31,724 nt of DNA, from assembly GCA_037443785.1 (NCBI GenBank), contig JBBINR010000039.1, positions 1-31,724 on the forward strand, given 5' to 3'. The notes beneath the pieces are model-generated. The model saw nothing but the letters and a program-made list of their open reading frames with translations. It had not been told where the DNA came from and did no database searches. Source of the stretch: JAQUOA01 sp037443785. GTDB lineage: Bacteria > Bacteroidota > Ignavibacteria > UBA10030 > UBA8401. This document shows positions 24,070 through 31,724 of the stretch, one piece after another; the first letter of the stretch is position 1, and every line of letters starts with the position of its first letter. The position numbers and the translations under genes are program-made.

Positions 24070-26379
24070 ATGAAAAAATATTTTTTAAGAATATTTCTTG
24101 GCAGCATGCTCATTGCCGGTGCGGTGATCGGTTCTCTCTTTATACCCCTGCCGCGCCAGGATTTTAGGAAGCAGTCGGTTCAATCGCTCCGTGTCGTCGA
24201 TCGTCATGGAATTGTCCTGCGTGAATTTTTGAATGACCAGGAAGGGCGCGGCATCTGGAAATCGCTCACTGAGATATCTCCGCACGTTTGTACGGCAACA
24301 ATTTCGGTTGAAGACAAACGGTTCTATTCTCATTTCGGCATTGACCCGATTGCTGTCGGCCGATCGATTGTCCAGAATATTCGTGCGCTGCATTTCATCT
24401 CCGGCGGGTCGACAATTACTCAGCAAGTGATCCGGAATGTATATCATCATCCGCGCACGATTCCCAATAAATTGCTGGAGATGTGGTACGCGCTTCGTCT
24501 TGAACGGATGATGACCAAAGAAGAAATTGTTGAGCAGTATCTTAACCGTGCACCGTATGGAAATCAATTGTACGGAATCGAAGCCGCCTCTCGTTGGTAT
24601 TTTGAAAAACCGGCGGGCGACCTCTCGCCAGCCGAAGCAGCTTTTCTTGCAGCGCTCCCCAATTCTCCATCGCTTTTAAATCCGAATAAAAATCCGGACG
24701 CCCCTGCCGTACGGCAGAAAAAGGTGCTGCAACGGATGTACGTTCAAAAATTTCTTACCAAAGAAGACTACGATCGTGCATGCGTGCAACCCATACAACT
24801 TATTTCCACCGAAGCACAATTCAAAGCCCCGCATGCCGTTGAGGTAGCTGTTGAATCATCGTCACCTGCACACGGCGGGACGATTCAGACGACGATCGAT
24901 TTCGCGATGCAGGAACAGATACAATGGCTGATGCGCGGTCATCTCAAGAAATTACAATCGAAAAATGTGAATAATGCTGCCGTTATTGTCATCGATAATG
25001 CAACAATGGAAATTCGCGCGCTGGTCGGTTCGGTAAATTTTTTTGATATGAAACATAACGGCCAGGTGAATGGTGCAACGGCTCTTCGCCAGCCGGGTTC
25101 TGCAATAAAACCTTTTACCTACGCACTTGCCCTTGAACACGGCATGACTCCGGCAACCGTATTTCCCGATATTCCCACAGCGATCCCCGATCATCACGGA
25201 GACTACGTTCCGGAAAATTACGACAAGCATTATCACGGTCCGGTACGTGCACGAACAGCACTTGCATGCTCGTACAATGTTCCCGCGGTGCGTGTTCTTC
25301 AATCCGTCGGTAAGTCTGCATTGTTGAACAAACTTATTGATGTCGGATGCTCATCGCTGAATAAAGATGCGGAGTTTTACGGATACGGTCTTACGCTTGG
25401 TAATGCTGAAGTTTCTCTTCTTCAATTAACAACAGCATATGCGGTATTTCCTAATCACGGTATGTGGAAGCCTTCACGCATAGTGCTTAATGCCGGGGCG
25501 ACGACAAATATGCACCGTGCATTTGATGAGAAAACAGCATTCCTTATCACCGACATGTTGAAAGATCCGGTCGCCCGCCGTCCCGCGTTTGGAAGAAATT
25601 TTCATTTCCCATTTCACTGCGCAGTAAAAACCGGAACGACGAAAGATTACAAAGATAATTGGACTGTCGGTTATACAACCACATATACGGTTGGTGTATG
25701 GGTAGGAAATTTTTCCGGAGATGAGATGCGTCGTGTCTCAGGTGTCAGCGGTGCGGGACCGATTTTTACCGACATCATGATGTTTCTTCACACGGTGCCT
25801 TTTGGAATGGCTCCCGCCGATTTCGAAATTCCGAACGGCCTTATTCAATGTACGGTCTGCGCTCGCTCCGGAAAAATACCGGCTGCATCGTGTTCCAAAA
25901 CGCTGCAGGAATGGTTTGTTCAAGGGAATGTTCCCACAGATCAGTGTTCTATCCATAAAGAATTTTTGGTAACAGATCGGCAAGGGGGAACAACGCGGCG
26001 TGTCTTTGAAATTTTTCCGCAAGAGTATAAGCAATGGACGATCACCGAGGGAATTCCGATGCCTCCGCCGTCTGCAGCGCCGATAGTGCAAAAAAGAACG
26101 AATGATTCCTACAAGCTGTCAATTGTTTCTCCGAATAACGGTGATTACTTCACAATTGATCCAATTCTACGGAGTGAATATCAAACTATCACGATCTCCG
26201 GTTTTATTCCAGAATCATGCCGCAATGTGAAATTGAAAATAAATAATGAAAAAGAAATTCCGTATTCATCCCAAGGCATTCAGTGGAAACTGAAAAAAGG
26301 CGTCTTTCGATTTCAATTGATTGCCATGAATCATAATGATTATGTGGTGAGCAACAATGTCTACATTACGGTGGAGTAA
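24070..26379 (+). CDS. pbpC: Penicillin-binding protein 1C (bifunctional glycosyltransferase/transpeptidase)
   Basis: This 769-residue inner-membrane protein has one N-terminal anchor (about 5-27). The GT51 domain shows VEDKRFYSHFGIDP (Glu81 expected catalytic), then GGSTITQQVIRN and LNRAPYGNQLYGIEAA. The transpeptidase has the SxxK motif in PGSAIKPF (Ser344), the SxN motif in ACSYNVPAV and KTGT at 520-523. A C-terminal BiPBP_C domain (about 675-769; SPNNGDYFTIDP, ITISGF) identifies PBP1C specifically. It polymerises and possibly cross-links peptidoglycan. It lies in an operon with the A2M gene, supporting a joint role in repair of and defence at a damaged wall. A GTG at 24067 immediately precedes the ATG and could be used instead; AGGAAG lies upstream. 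Confidence 0.96.
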   Translation: MKKYFLRIFLGSMLIAGAVIGSLFIPLPRQDFRKQSVQSLRVVDRHGIVLREFLNDQEGRGIWKSLTEISPHVCTATISVEDKRFYSHFGIDPIAVGRSIVQNIRALHFISGGSTITQQVIRNVYHHPRTIPNKLLEMWYALRLERMMTKEEIVEQYLNRAPYGNQLYGIEAASRWYFEKPAGDLSPAEAAFLAALPNSPSLLNPNKNPDAPAVRQKKVLQRMYVQKFLTKEDYDRACVQPIQLISTEAQFKAPHAVEVAVESSSPAHGGTIQTTIDFAMQEQIQWLMRGHLKKLQSKNVNNAAVIVIDNATMEIRALVGSVNFFDMKHNGQVNGATALRQPGSAIKPFTYALALEHGMTPATVFPDIPTAIPDHHGDYVPENYDKHYHGPVRARTALACSYNVPAVRVLQSVGKSALLNKLIDVGCSSLNKDAEFYGYGLTLGNAEVSLLQLTTAYAVFPNHGMWKPSRIVLNAGATTNMHRAFDEKTAFLITDMLKDPVARRPAFGRNFHFPFHCAVKTGTTKDYKDNWTVGYTTTYTVGVWVGNFSGDEMRRVSGVSGAGPIFTDIMMFLHTVPFGMAPADFEIPNGLIQCTVCARSGKIPAASCSKTLQEWFVQGNVPTDQCSIHKEFLVTDRQGGTTRRVFEIFPQEYKQWTITEGIPMPPPSAAPIVQKRTNDSYKLSIVSPNNGDYFTIDPILRSEYQTITISGFIPESCRNVKLKINNEKEIPYSSQGIQWKLKKGVFRFQLIAMNHNDYVVSNNVYITVE

Positions 26380-26441
26380 GATTCTCCAAAAAAAGCGATT
26401 CTTTTTGAAACTTCCTTAATTTTTCTCTCATAAAATCTCGC

Positions 26442-26448
26442 TATATTA
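26442..26448 (+). promoter_or_regulatory. Candidate -10-like element before the SDR gene
   Basis: TATATTA lies 26 bp before the start codon, in an AT-rich gap after pbpC. A similar CG-TATATTA context occurs at 10159-10165 before the FKBP gene, and TATATTC at 6049 before tsaC. No convincing -35 element is seen at standard spacing, so this is only suggestive. Confidence 0.25.
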
Positions 26449-26474
26449 TCCCTAAAATTTTTTAAGGAATGTTT

Positions 26475-27497
26475 ATGTCCACAAATGCAGTACTCATTAC
26501 AGGAGCGAACGGAGAGATTGGTCACGGTCTTATCACTCGTCTTACGGATGAAAATCCCAACGTGCGTATCGTTTCAATCGATGTCCATCCGATGGATAAA
26601 GAGTTAAAAAAACGATGCCACGAAACGATCATCGGTGATATACTTGATTCGACATTGATCGATCGACTTGCGGCATTTTATGATTTTGAATCTATCTATC
26701 ATCTTGCGGCAATTCTTTCTACGAAAGCAGAGAGAGAACCTGTCCTCGGCCATCGAGTGAATGTTGATGGAACGTTAGGACTTCTAGAACTTGCAGCGCG
26801 ACAAGCACGGGCAACCGGAGAGAATGTTAAATTTTTATTTCCAAGCTCGATTGCGGCATACGGTTTGCCCGATGTTGCTACAAAAATGAAATCAGGAAAA
26901 GTAAAAGAGAATGAATGGCTCGATGCGCGTACGATGTACGGCATCAATAAAAAATATTGCGAAGATCTTGGGCGTTACTACAATTGGTATTATCGGCAGA
27001 TCGATCCACAGCCGACAACGGCACATGTAGATTTTCGGGCGCTACGGTTTCCGGGTTTAATTAGCGCAGTTACATTGCCGACAGGAGGAACAAGCGATTA
27101 CGGTCCGGAGATGATGCACTATGCAGCACAAGGGAAAGAATACAACTGCTTTGTTCCTGAATCTGCGACGCTGCCGTTTATGGTGATGCCCGACGCGATC
27201 AACGCATTGTTGAAGTTAGAAGCGACGCCTGCCAAACAACTGACGCAGGTTGTGTATAACATTGGTGCATTCAGCGTCTCCGCGAAAGATTTTTATGATG
27301 TGATCAAGAATGCATTTCCCCATGCCAAAGTAAATTTCAAACCTGATGCATTGCGACAGAAGATTGTTGACAGCTGGCCTGCCGATGTCGACGATTCGCT
27401 GGCTCAAAAGGAATGGGGCTGGAAAGCCGAATACGATTTCAAACGGGCGTTTGAAGATTATTTGATTCCTGCAGTGAAACAACGGTATGCAAAATAA
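26475..27497 (+). CDS. NAD-dependent SDR enzyme, L-threonine 3-dehydrogenase-like
   Basis: This 340-residue cytoplasmic enzyme of the extended short-chain dehydrogenase/epimerase family has the Rossmann glycine motif GANGEIG (10-16). It also has YHLAAILST (75-83), FPSSIAAYG with the catalytic Ser (124/125), and YGINK (155-159) with catalytic Tyr and Lys. Downstream, RALRFPGLIS, GGTSDYGPEMMHYA, LPFMVMPDAINALL and DSWPADVDDSLAQKEWGWKA match the SDR-type L-threonine 3-dehydrogenases known from Flavobacterium and relatives. These oxidise threonine to 2-amino-3-ketobutyrate. A related sugar-nucleotide epimerase is the main alternative, but the C-terminal DSWP...D..A..DWGW pattern favours threonine dehydrogenase. 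AAGGA is 6 bases before ATG 26475, which is preferred over ATG 26469. Confidence 0.85.
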   Translation: MSTNAVLITGANGEIGHGLITRLTDENPNVRIVSIDVHPMDKELKKRCHETIIGDILDSTLIDRLAAFYDFESIYHLAAILSTKAEREPVLGHRVNVDGTLGLLELAARQARATGENVKFLFPSSIAAYGLPDVATKMKSGKVKENEWLDARTMYGINKKYCEDLGRYYNWYYRQIDPQPTTAHVDFRALRFPGLISAVTLPTGGTSDYGPEMMHYAAQGKEYNCFVPESATLPFMVMPDAINALLKLEATPAKQLTQVVYNIGAFSVSAKDFYDVIKNAFPHAKVNFKPDALRQKIVDSWPADVDDSLAQKEWGWKAEYDFKRAFEDYLIPAVKQRYAK

Positions 27498-27603
27498 AAT
27501 CTTTTAAGATTACAAATTACCGGTAGTCATTTCATTGGTCGAATGTCAGAATCTTCGTGCATGCTTTACCGCCGCTGTCATATCACGATCATCCTTCAAT
27601 ATT

Positions 27604-29358
27604 ATGAAAAATACTTTCATCCTGATAAGTGTTTTTTTGATTGTAATTTTTTTGGGAGTAACGCTTGTGCAATCACAATCGAAAACATACTGCAATCCGC
27701 TCAATATTGACTATGCTTATGTGGCAATTCCTAATGCTGTTGAGCAGGGAAAACATCGAGCAACAGCCGACCCCGTTATTACGTTGTTTAAGGGAAAATA
27801 TTTTCTCTTTTCTACCAATCAGTACGGTTATTGGTGGAGCGATGATATGTTGAATTGGAAATTTGTATTCCGAAAATTTCTCAAGCCGTATCATACGGTA
27901 TTCGATGAGCTGTGCGCACCTGCTGCCGTAGCGGTCGGCGATACGCTGTTGCTCATTGGATCGACGGTCACAAATGATTTTCCGTTATGGATGAGCACGA
28001 ATCCAACGGTGGATGATTGGAAAGAAGCAGTCGATTCATTTCAAATCGCCGCATGGGATCCGTCGTTCCTTCTCGATGATGACGGCAGATTATATTTTTA
28101 TTTCGGTTCAAGCAATGTCTATCCGATTTATGGACAGGAGATCGATCGGAAATCATTTCACCCTATCGGTGAAAAGAAAGAATTAATTCGTCTGCATGAT
28201 GAGATCCATGGATGGGAACGTTTTGGCGAACATGCCGATAATACATTTTTACGTCCATTTATTGAAGGCTCGTGGATGAACAAGCATAATGGAAAATATT
28301 ATTTGCAGTACGGTGCGCCGGGGACAGAATTCAGCGGGTACGGCGATGGGGTGTACGTCGGCGATCATCCGCTTGGACCGTTTACGTATCAAGCGCACAA
28401 TCCGTTTTCATACAAGCCGGGAGGATTTGCGCGCGGTGCCGGACACGGATCAACATTTCAAGACACGTTCGGCAACTGGTGGCATGTCTCGACGATTTCG
28501 ATTTCTGTAAAAAATAATTTCGAACGCCGCATCGGATTTTGGCCTGCAGGATTCGATAATGATAACCTGCTGTATTGTAATACCGCATACGGAGATTTTC
28601 CTCATTATCTTCCCTCTGGAAAAATATTTCAGGAACAAAATCTTTTTACCGGCTGGATGATTTTGAATTACAATAAGCCGGTGACCGTTTCATCAATGTA
28701 CGGCGGATATGCGGCAAACAATGCGGTGGATGAAAATATTAAAACGTATTGGAGTGCCGTCACCGGAGAAAAAGGGGAATGGCTCCAAAGCGATCTCGGT
28801 TCGGTGTGCACCGTTCATGCATTTCAGATAAATTACGCCGATCAAAATGCGGAGCTAATGGGAAAACAGATGAACCTTTTCCATCAATACATTATCTATC
28901 ATTCCGTTGACGGGAAAAAATGGACCGTGCTGGTAGATAAAAGCAAAAACACAGCCGATGTTCCGCATGATTATGTTGCATTGGCATCGCCGGTGGAAAC
29001 CCGTTTTCTTAAAATAGAAAATATCCATGTGCCGACAGGGAAATTTGCGATCAGCGGATTCCGCGTGTTTGGTAAAGGGCACGGCACTGTGCCTGAGGCG
29101 GTAAATAATTTTGCCGCGCTTCGCGGTGAAAGCGAACGCCGTAACGTGTGGTTGAAATGGAAACAATCTGACGATGCCGTAGGGTACACGATTTATTTCG
29201 GCATCGCGCCGGAGAAACTCTATAGCACTATTTTAGTCTATGGAGTGAACGAATATTACTGTACAGCTCTGGATAAAGATCGAGCATATTATTTTCAAAT
29301 TGAAGCATTCAATGAAAATGGAATTGGGAAAAGATTCCCGGTGATCAAAGCGGAATAA
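27604..29358 (+). CDS. Exported GH43-like glycoside hydrolase with discoidin-like and FN3-like domains
   Basis: The 584-residue product begins MKNTFILISVFLIVIFLGVT, a signal peptide or N-terminal anchor. The GH43-type five-bladed propeller covers about 35-345. Asp56 in TADPVITLFKGKYFLF is the likely base, Asp152 in WDPSFLLDDDGRLYFYFG the pKa modulator and Glu221 in IEGSWMNKHNGKYYL the acid. All three are in the usual order and spacing. A coagulation-factor 5/8 C-like (discoidin) domain follows at about 355-495 (AANNAVDENIKTYWSA, WLQSDLGS), then an FN3-like module at about 500-584. Family members attack arabinan, xylan or galactan, and the accessory domains probably bind carbohydrate. No T9SS tail is present. 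The frame is open further upstream (27535), but the signal peptide fixes the start at 27604. Confidence 0.9.
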   Translation: MKNTFILISVFLIVIFLGVTLVQSQSKTYCNPLNIDYAYVAIPNAVEQGKHRATADPVITLFKGKYFLFSTNQYGYWWSDDMLNWKFVFRKFLKPYHTVFDELCAPAAVAVGDTLLLIGSTVTNDFPLWMSTNPTVDDWKEAVDSFQIAAWDPSFLLDDDGRLYFYFGSSNVYPIYGQEIDRKSFHPIGEKKELIRLHDEIHGWERFGEHADNTFLRPFIEGSWMNKHNGKYYLQYGAPGTEFSGYGDGVYVGDHPLGPFTYQAHNPFSYKPGGFARGAGHGSTFQDTFGNWWHVSTISISVKNNFERRIGFWPAGFDNDNLLYCNTAYGDFPHYLPSGKIFQEQNLFTGWMILNYNKPVTVSSMYGGYAANNAVDENIKTYWSAVTGEKGEWLQSDLGSVCTVHAFQINYADQNAELMGKQMNLFHQYIIYHSVDGKKWTVLVDKSKNTADVPHDYVALASPVETRFLKIENIHVPTGKFAISGFRVFGKGHGTVPEAVNNFAALRGESERRNVWLKWKQSDDAVGYTIYFGIAPEKLYSTILVYGVNEYYCTALDKDRAYYFQIEAFNENGIGKRFPVIKAE

Positions 29359-29431
29359 TTTTCTTTGTGCGGTGTTATATTTATCAGCAGGAAATATCGT
29401 ATCTTGTGTACGTTTAGAAAAGGAACATATC

Positions 29432-29677
29432 ATGCCGGATACTCTTACCATAGAACTCCGCTGCAGCAAAAGCAGCGACGGAAAATATAACGCAACAACC
29501 GTTGTGAACGGGAAACCGCTGAAAGGTCGCGAATTTTCTTTAAACCGCAGTGATGAATTTGGCGTCGTACTGCTCTATCAAAAAATAAAAAAACAATATC
29601 CCAAAAATGAACTGCATGTAAAGGGTTTGGATAAACACGGAATGGATCAGATTCAACGGTTATCGATCACTGCGTAA
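29432..29677 (+). CDS. Small hypothetical protein (81 aa)
   Basis: AAAAGGAAC lies a few bases before ATG 29432. The product, beginning MPDTLTIELRCSKSSDGKYN, is soluble, basic and beta-rich in appearance (NATTVVNGKPLKGREFSLNR), with no signal peptide. I do not recognise a family. Codon use resembles the neighbours and the good ribosome binding site supports a real gene. Upstream in-frame ATG 29372 lacks such a site. It stands alone between the GH43-like gene and another small gene. Confidence 0.65.
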   Translation: MPDTLTIELRCSKSSDGKYNATTVVNGKPLKGREFSLNRSDEFGVVLLYQKIKKQYPKNELHVKGLDKHGMDQIQRLSITA

Positions 29678-29877
29678 AACGTATCGGAGCGAACAAAAAT
29701 GGGAGTTATTTTCAATTGACTCTCAAGCAATTGCTCAATAACTTTCCAACGCCACCACAGTAATAATTCAGATGGTCTCTGTGATCTTGCACGAGAGAAC
29801 AGAACCGTTAAAAACTCTGCTCTTCCCGCATCGGTCACATTTCATCAATCAAGCCACGATATATTTTTGGAGGTTTC

Positions 29878-30120
29878 ATGGACTACGCAAAAAAATTGCG
29901 TCAGCACTTTGGAGAATCTTCAATTCTTGTAGATGTCCCCTCGCGAAAAAGACACGTCTCGCATATTCTTGATTTTTCGAAAACACTTCACGGAGAAGAA
30001 GTAACATTAATTGAGATCGGAAAGCACCGTGTTACCGTTGAATATGTGAGGTCGGGACAAAAGAAGATTTTTCCGATAAAAGAAATCCAAGTCAAAGAAT
30101 ATCCGGCGTATGTCTTTTGA
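29878..30120 (+). CDS. Small hypothetical protein (80 aa)
   Basis: TTGGAGGTTTC before the ATG is a strong ribosome binding site. The 80-residue product begins MDYAKKLRQHFGESSILVDV and continues with TLHGEEVTLIEIGKHRVTVE and KKIFPIKEIQVKEYPAYVF. The alternating hydrophobic pattern suggests a small beta-barrel or SH3-like fold. No signal peptide is seen and I recognise no family. The frame continues open for 96 codons after its TGA (see the next entry). The 200 bp before it (29678-29877) holds no supported gene. Confidence 0.65.
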   Translation: MDYAKKLRQHFGESSILVDVPSRKRHVSHILDFSKTLHGEEVTLIEIGKHRVTVEYVRSGQKKIFPIKEIQVKEYPAYVF

Positions 30121-30126
30121 AACATC

Positions 30127-30411
30127 ATGGTTCGCGCCGGTTTTATTTCGATGGATAACAATCGCATTCACCATTCGATGAAAGAAGACATATTTCCATG
30201 CTCGACAAAAAAGCAGATCTGGCATGACCAGGTATCGGCAATTATGAAGATTGGAAAAAATCCTGCCGCACAATTACCGGTCGCCGTTGAATCCGAAAGA
30301 TACGTAAAAGGCTCTGTTCGAATTGAAGGGGTACATAGAAGAACATCTGTGCAAAGAATTAAATTTTTTATGTTTACTGTCTCGCAAAAATCGGCAGACG
30401 TACTTCCTTAG
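30127..30411 (+). CDS. Possible small protein or readthrough extension (94 codons)
   Basis: This open frame starts 6 bp after the preceding TGA and is in the same reading frame, so it could be a separate small gene, a readthrough tail, or a pseudogene piece left by a nonsense mutation. The product begins MVRAGFISMDNNRIHHSMKE and is basic and soluble. No ribosome binding site is seen, and its last 38 bases overlap the end of the convergent GNAT-like gene. Codon use is plausible but not decisive. Confidence 0.25.
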   Translation: MVRAGFISMDNNRIHHSMKEDIFPCSTKKQIWHDQVSAIMKIGKNPAAQLPVAVESERYVKGSVRIEGVHRRTSVQRIKFFMFTVSQKSADVLP

Positions 30412-30850
30412 CAATTGCGTGAGACAATGCGTCGCCTTCTTTGCTGAATCCCCAATAAAACAGCGACGTGATCGGATATTCTTTTTGCATTGCGCGGATC
30501 GAATCGCACGCCAACTGTTTCGCCAAACTTTTTCTTCGATATTCGGGAAGAACAAGTGCAGAGCAAAGATAGATCGTTTCGTAGTTCTTATCCCGTTCGC
30601 TCAATTCCAGCAGCTCCGACTCATTAATTTTTCCATCAAGAAATTGCTGCATGGCATCCCGCGATGCGGGAAAAACAATCGTCCACGCCACAGGTCCGTG
30701 CTCATCTCTCATTTCTCCCATTGCTGAAGGATGAATGTGATTGAGCCGTTCGATGACGGTTTCATCAATATCAAGCTGCGATGGATCGTTCTTGACATCG
30801 AAAAATTCGGTTGCGAGCTGTATCATCCGTGTAAAATTGTCGATTGGCAT
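30374..30850 (-). CDS. GNAT-like acetyltransferase family protein
   Basis: The 158-residue cytoplasmic protein begins MPIDNFTRMIQLATEFFDVK. The fold signature is IYLCSALVLPEYRRKSLAKQ (about 93-112): a central beta-strand followed by a loop in the place of the R/Q-x-x-G-x-G/A acetyl-CoA pyrophosphate loop. Here it reads RRKSLA, without the usual glycines, so activity is uncertain. The C-terminal part (PITSLFYWGFSKEGDALSHA) would form the usual late strand and helix. The substrate is unknown. An upstream in-frame ATG exists at 30949, but it would overlap the terminator of the neighbouring gene, so 30850 is preferred. Confidence 0.65.
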   Translation of the reverse strand: MPIDNFTRMIQLATEFFDVKNDPSQLDIDETVIERLNHIHPSAMGEMRDEHGPVAWTIVFPASRDAMQQFLDGKINESELLELSERDKNYETIYLCSALVLPEYRRKSLAKQLACDSIRAMQKEYPITSLFYWGFSKEGDALSHAIAKEVRLPIFARQ

Positions 30851-30885
30851 ACGTGAATGTACCGTACTTTTGTGAAAAATGTACA

Positions 30886-30925
30886 AAGAAAAAGCCCAAG
30901 GTACGATGCATTGCGACTCGGGCTT
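30886..30925 (-). terminator. Terminator of the small exported-protein gene
   Basis: On the minus strand, AAGCCCGAG (30925-30917) pairs with CTTGGGCTT (30900-30892) with one G-U, around a 16-base loop, followed by TTTTTC. It lies 20 bp after the stop of the exported-protein gene. Confidence 0.7.
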
Positions 30926-30945
30926 GTAGTGTAGAGGAGGAGAGG

Positions 30946-31371
30946 TCAAAAGGTTTCTACACCTAAGAGTTTTTCTTGCATTCGTTCCGATGCCGCTCGA
31001 AAAAATTCTTCATGGGCTGCGTTTATAACTCTCTTTTCTTGTGCATACCATATCGGATCCGAGCAGATGTTGGCGGCGATGTACGCTTCGTACCGTACAA
31101 TTCCCGAAGAATGTGTGAACGAGATCTTTTCGAATGCTTCTTGGAATTCTGTTACTTCAACCAATGGATTGTGCATTTTGAATTGTGCCACGGAACGTAA
31201 AACGGATTCAACTAATCCCTGGTTACCGGATTTCAAGGCCATGTGCCAATTCTTTTTTGCGTATTCGATCTTTGCTTTCATCGTCGCGAATTTTTTTATC
31301 GGCTCTCCGGCAGTTCCGAAATGTAAAGCGGCGGTCATTATTACTGCAATTATGATTGTTCTTGTTTTCAT
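30946..31371 (-). CDS. Small exported hypothetical protein (141 aa)
   Basis: The protein begins MKTRTIIIAVIMTAALHFGT, a signal peptide cut near GTAG-E, after a strong ribosome binding site (GGAGG, 5 bases before the ATG). This decides for 31371 over the in-frame ATG at 31407. The mature protein of about 120 residues is helical: KAKIEYAKKNWHMALKSGNQ, then VESVLRSVAQFKMHNP and VRYEAYIAANICSDPIWYAQ. This resembles short helical-repeat proteins, perhaps scaffolds, but I cannot name a family. It has its own terminator and appears monocistronic. Confidence 0.78.
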   Translation of the reverse strand: MKTRTIIIAVIMTAALHFGTAGEPIKKFATMKAKIEYAKKNWHMALKSGNQGLVESVLRSVAQFKMHNPLVEVTEFQEAFEKISFTHSSGIVRYEAYIAANICSDPIWYAQEKRVINAAHEEFFRAASERMQEKLLGVETF

Positions 31372-31499
31372 GACATCCTCCGTTAAGACTGTGTTGCTGT
31401 ATTTCATTGATTATCTGGAAATATTTACGGCGGGTGCATAGCAAAGATGTCTTTACAGCGTCAGGAATTGTAAAAAATTGTCATCACAGAAGCGTTATA

Positions 31500-31537
31500 C
31501 AAAAAAAAAGCCGTCGTGGGAACGGCCTTTTTTTTAC
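31500..31537. terminator. Bidirectional terminator downstream of the DoxX-family gene
   Basis: GCCGT (31510-31514) pairs with ACGGC (31522-31526). The stem is extended by an A run on the left (from 31500) and a T run on the right (31528-31536). Read on the minus strand it follows the DoxX gene stop by about 25 bp. Confidence 0.75.
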
Positions 31538-31561
31538 GGAGAATATTTCGTTGATGGAATA

Positions 31562-31724
31562 TTATTGCAGCAACAATCCATCAATGGAGAACCGTCCTGC
31601 CCCTTCGATCAAAAGTGCAAAGGCAAGTCCGATCACCAGCAGATGATACTCATATCCTTCACCCGCTTGTCCACCGGTCCAATTCATAAAAAATCCGTTT
31701 TTAATGTGCGATGTAAGAATAATG
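31562..31724 (-). CDS. DoxX family membrane protein, C-terminal fragment (5' end off the window)
   Basis: A minus-strand frame enters from the right edge and ends with TAA at 31564-31562, giving 53 residues. It reads HIKNGFFMNWTGGQAGEGYE followed by YHLLVIGLAFALLIEGAGRF and then DGLLLQ. The FFMNWTG...G.GYEYHLL.IGLA..L.I.G.G..S.D pattern is the typical last helix and tail of DoxX-like integral membrane proteins. The function of the family is poorly defined, with links to quinone or redox and envelope stress. The amino-terminal helices lie outside the window. Confidence 0.85.
   Translation of the reverse strand, partial: IILTSHIKNGFFMNWTGGQAGEGYEYHLLVIGLAFALLIEGAGRFSIDGLLLQ

Noticed and set aside
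26380..26441. Possible terminator after pbpC (AAAAAG-CGATT-CTTTTT)
   Set aside because: The stem is only six A/T-rich base pairs, too weak to call.
29653..29838. 61-codon minus-strand open frame
   Set aside because: It overlaps the end of a better-supported small gene and has no ribosome binding site or recognisable motif.
1..31724. CRISPR arrays, tRNA or rRNA genes, insertion sequences, prophage
   Set aside because: I saw no regularly spaced repeats, no tRNA-like cloverleaf arms with a T-loop, no transposase or integrase motifs and no terminal inverted repeats; without tools a very short or degenerate element could be missed.

Overview
The window looks like chromosome from a Gram-negative bacterium of the FCB (Bacteroidota/Ignavibacteriota/Chlorobiota) group. 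The best evidence is the C-terminal type IX secretion (T9SS) sorting domain of the gene at 11276-12997, whose form (NFPNPFNPSTTI, then KVYDLLGKEV, then GIYFYQL) is the one I associate with Ignavibacteria-like organisms. A TonB-dependent receptor with an N-terminal carboxypeptidase-regulatory-like domain and a moderately AT-rich composition agree with this. The phylum-level placement is inference. I see no rRNA, tRNA, CRISPR array, insertion sequence or phage gene.

Layout. 1-3032 (minus): a gene running off the left edge (about 350 codons visible, possibly sigma-factor related), then an exported GH15-like glycosidase. 3121-5924: an outer-membrane lipocalin (Blc type) convergent with a TonB-dependent receptor, with a perfect hairpin between them. 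6096-10960 (plus): a run of housekeeping and envelope genes: threonylcarbamoyl-AMP synthase, MurB, an exported dienelactone-hydrolase-like protein, a DUF1232 membrane protein, an SGNH esterase and an exported FKBP isomerase closed by a strong terminator. 11012-11275 is a long leader with competing helices in front of a secreted four-CHRD-domain protein carrying a T9SS signal.

13052-18178 (minus) is a tight five-gene operon: a LolA-fold periplasmic protein, two FtsX-type permeases, a LolD/MacB-type ATPase and an outer-membrane beta-barrel protein. Together these supply every compartment of a trans-envelope lipid or lipoprotein route, and this is the most interesting system in the window. Divergent from it, 18388-26379 holds the known pair of a thioester-containing bacterial alpha-2-macroglobulin (1887 residues) and penicillin-binding protein 1C, thought to protect and repair the cell wall.

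26475-29358 holds an L-threonine-dehydrogenase-like SDR enzyme and an exported GH43-like glycosidase with discoidin-like and FN3-like tails. 29432-31724 holds small hypothetical genes, a GNAT-like protein, a small exported protein and the C-terminal end of a DoxX-family membrane protein that runs off the right edge.

The common theme is the cell envelope: of about 25 genes, more than half are exported or membrane proteins, or act on peptidoglycan or envelope lipids.
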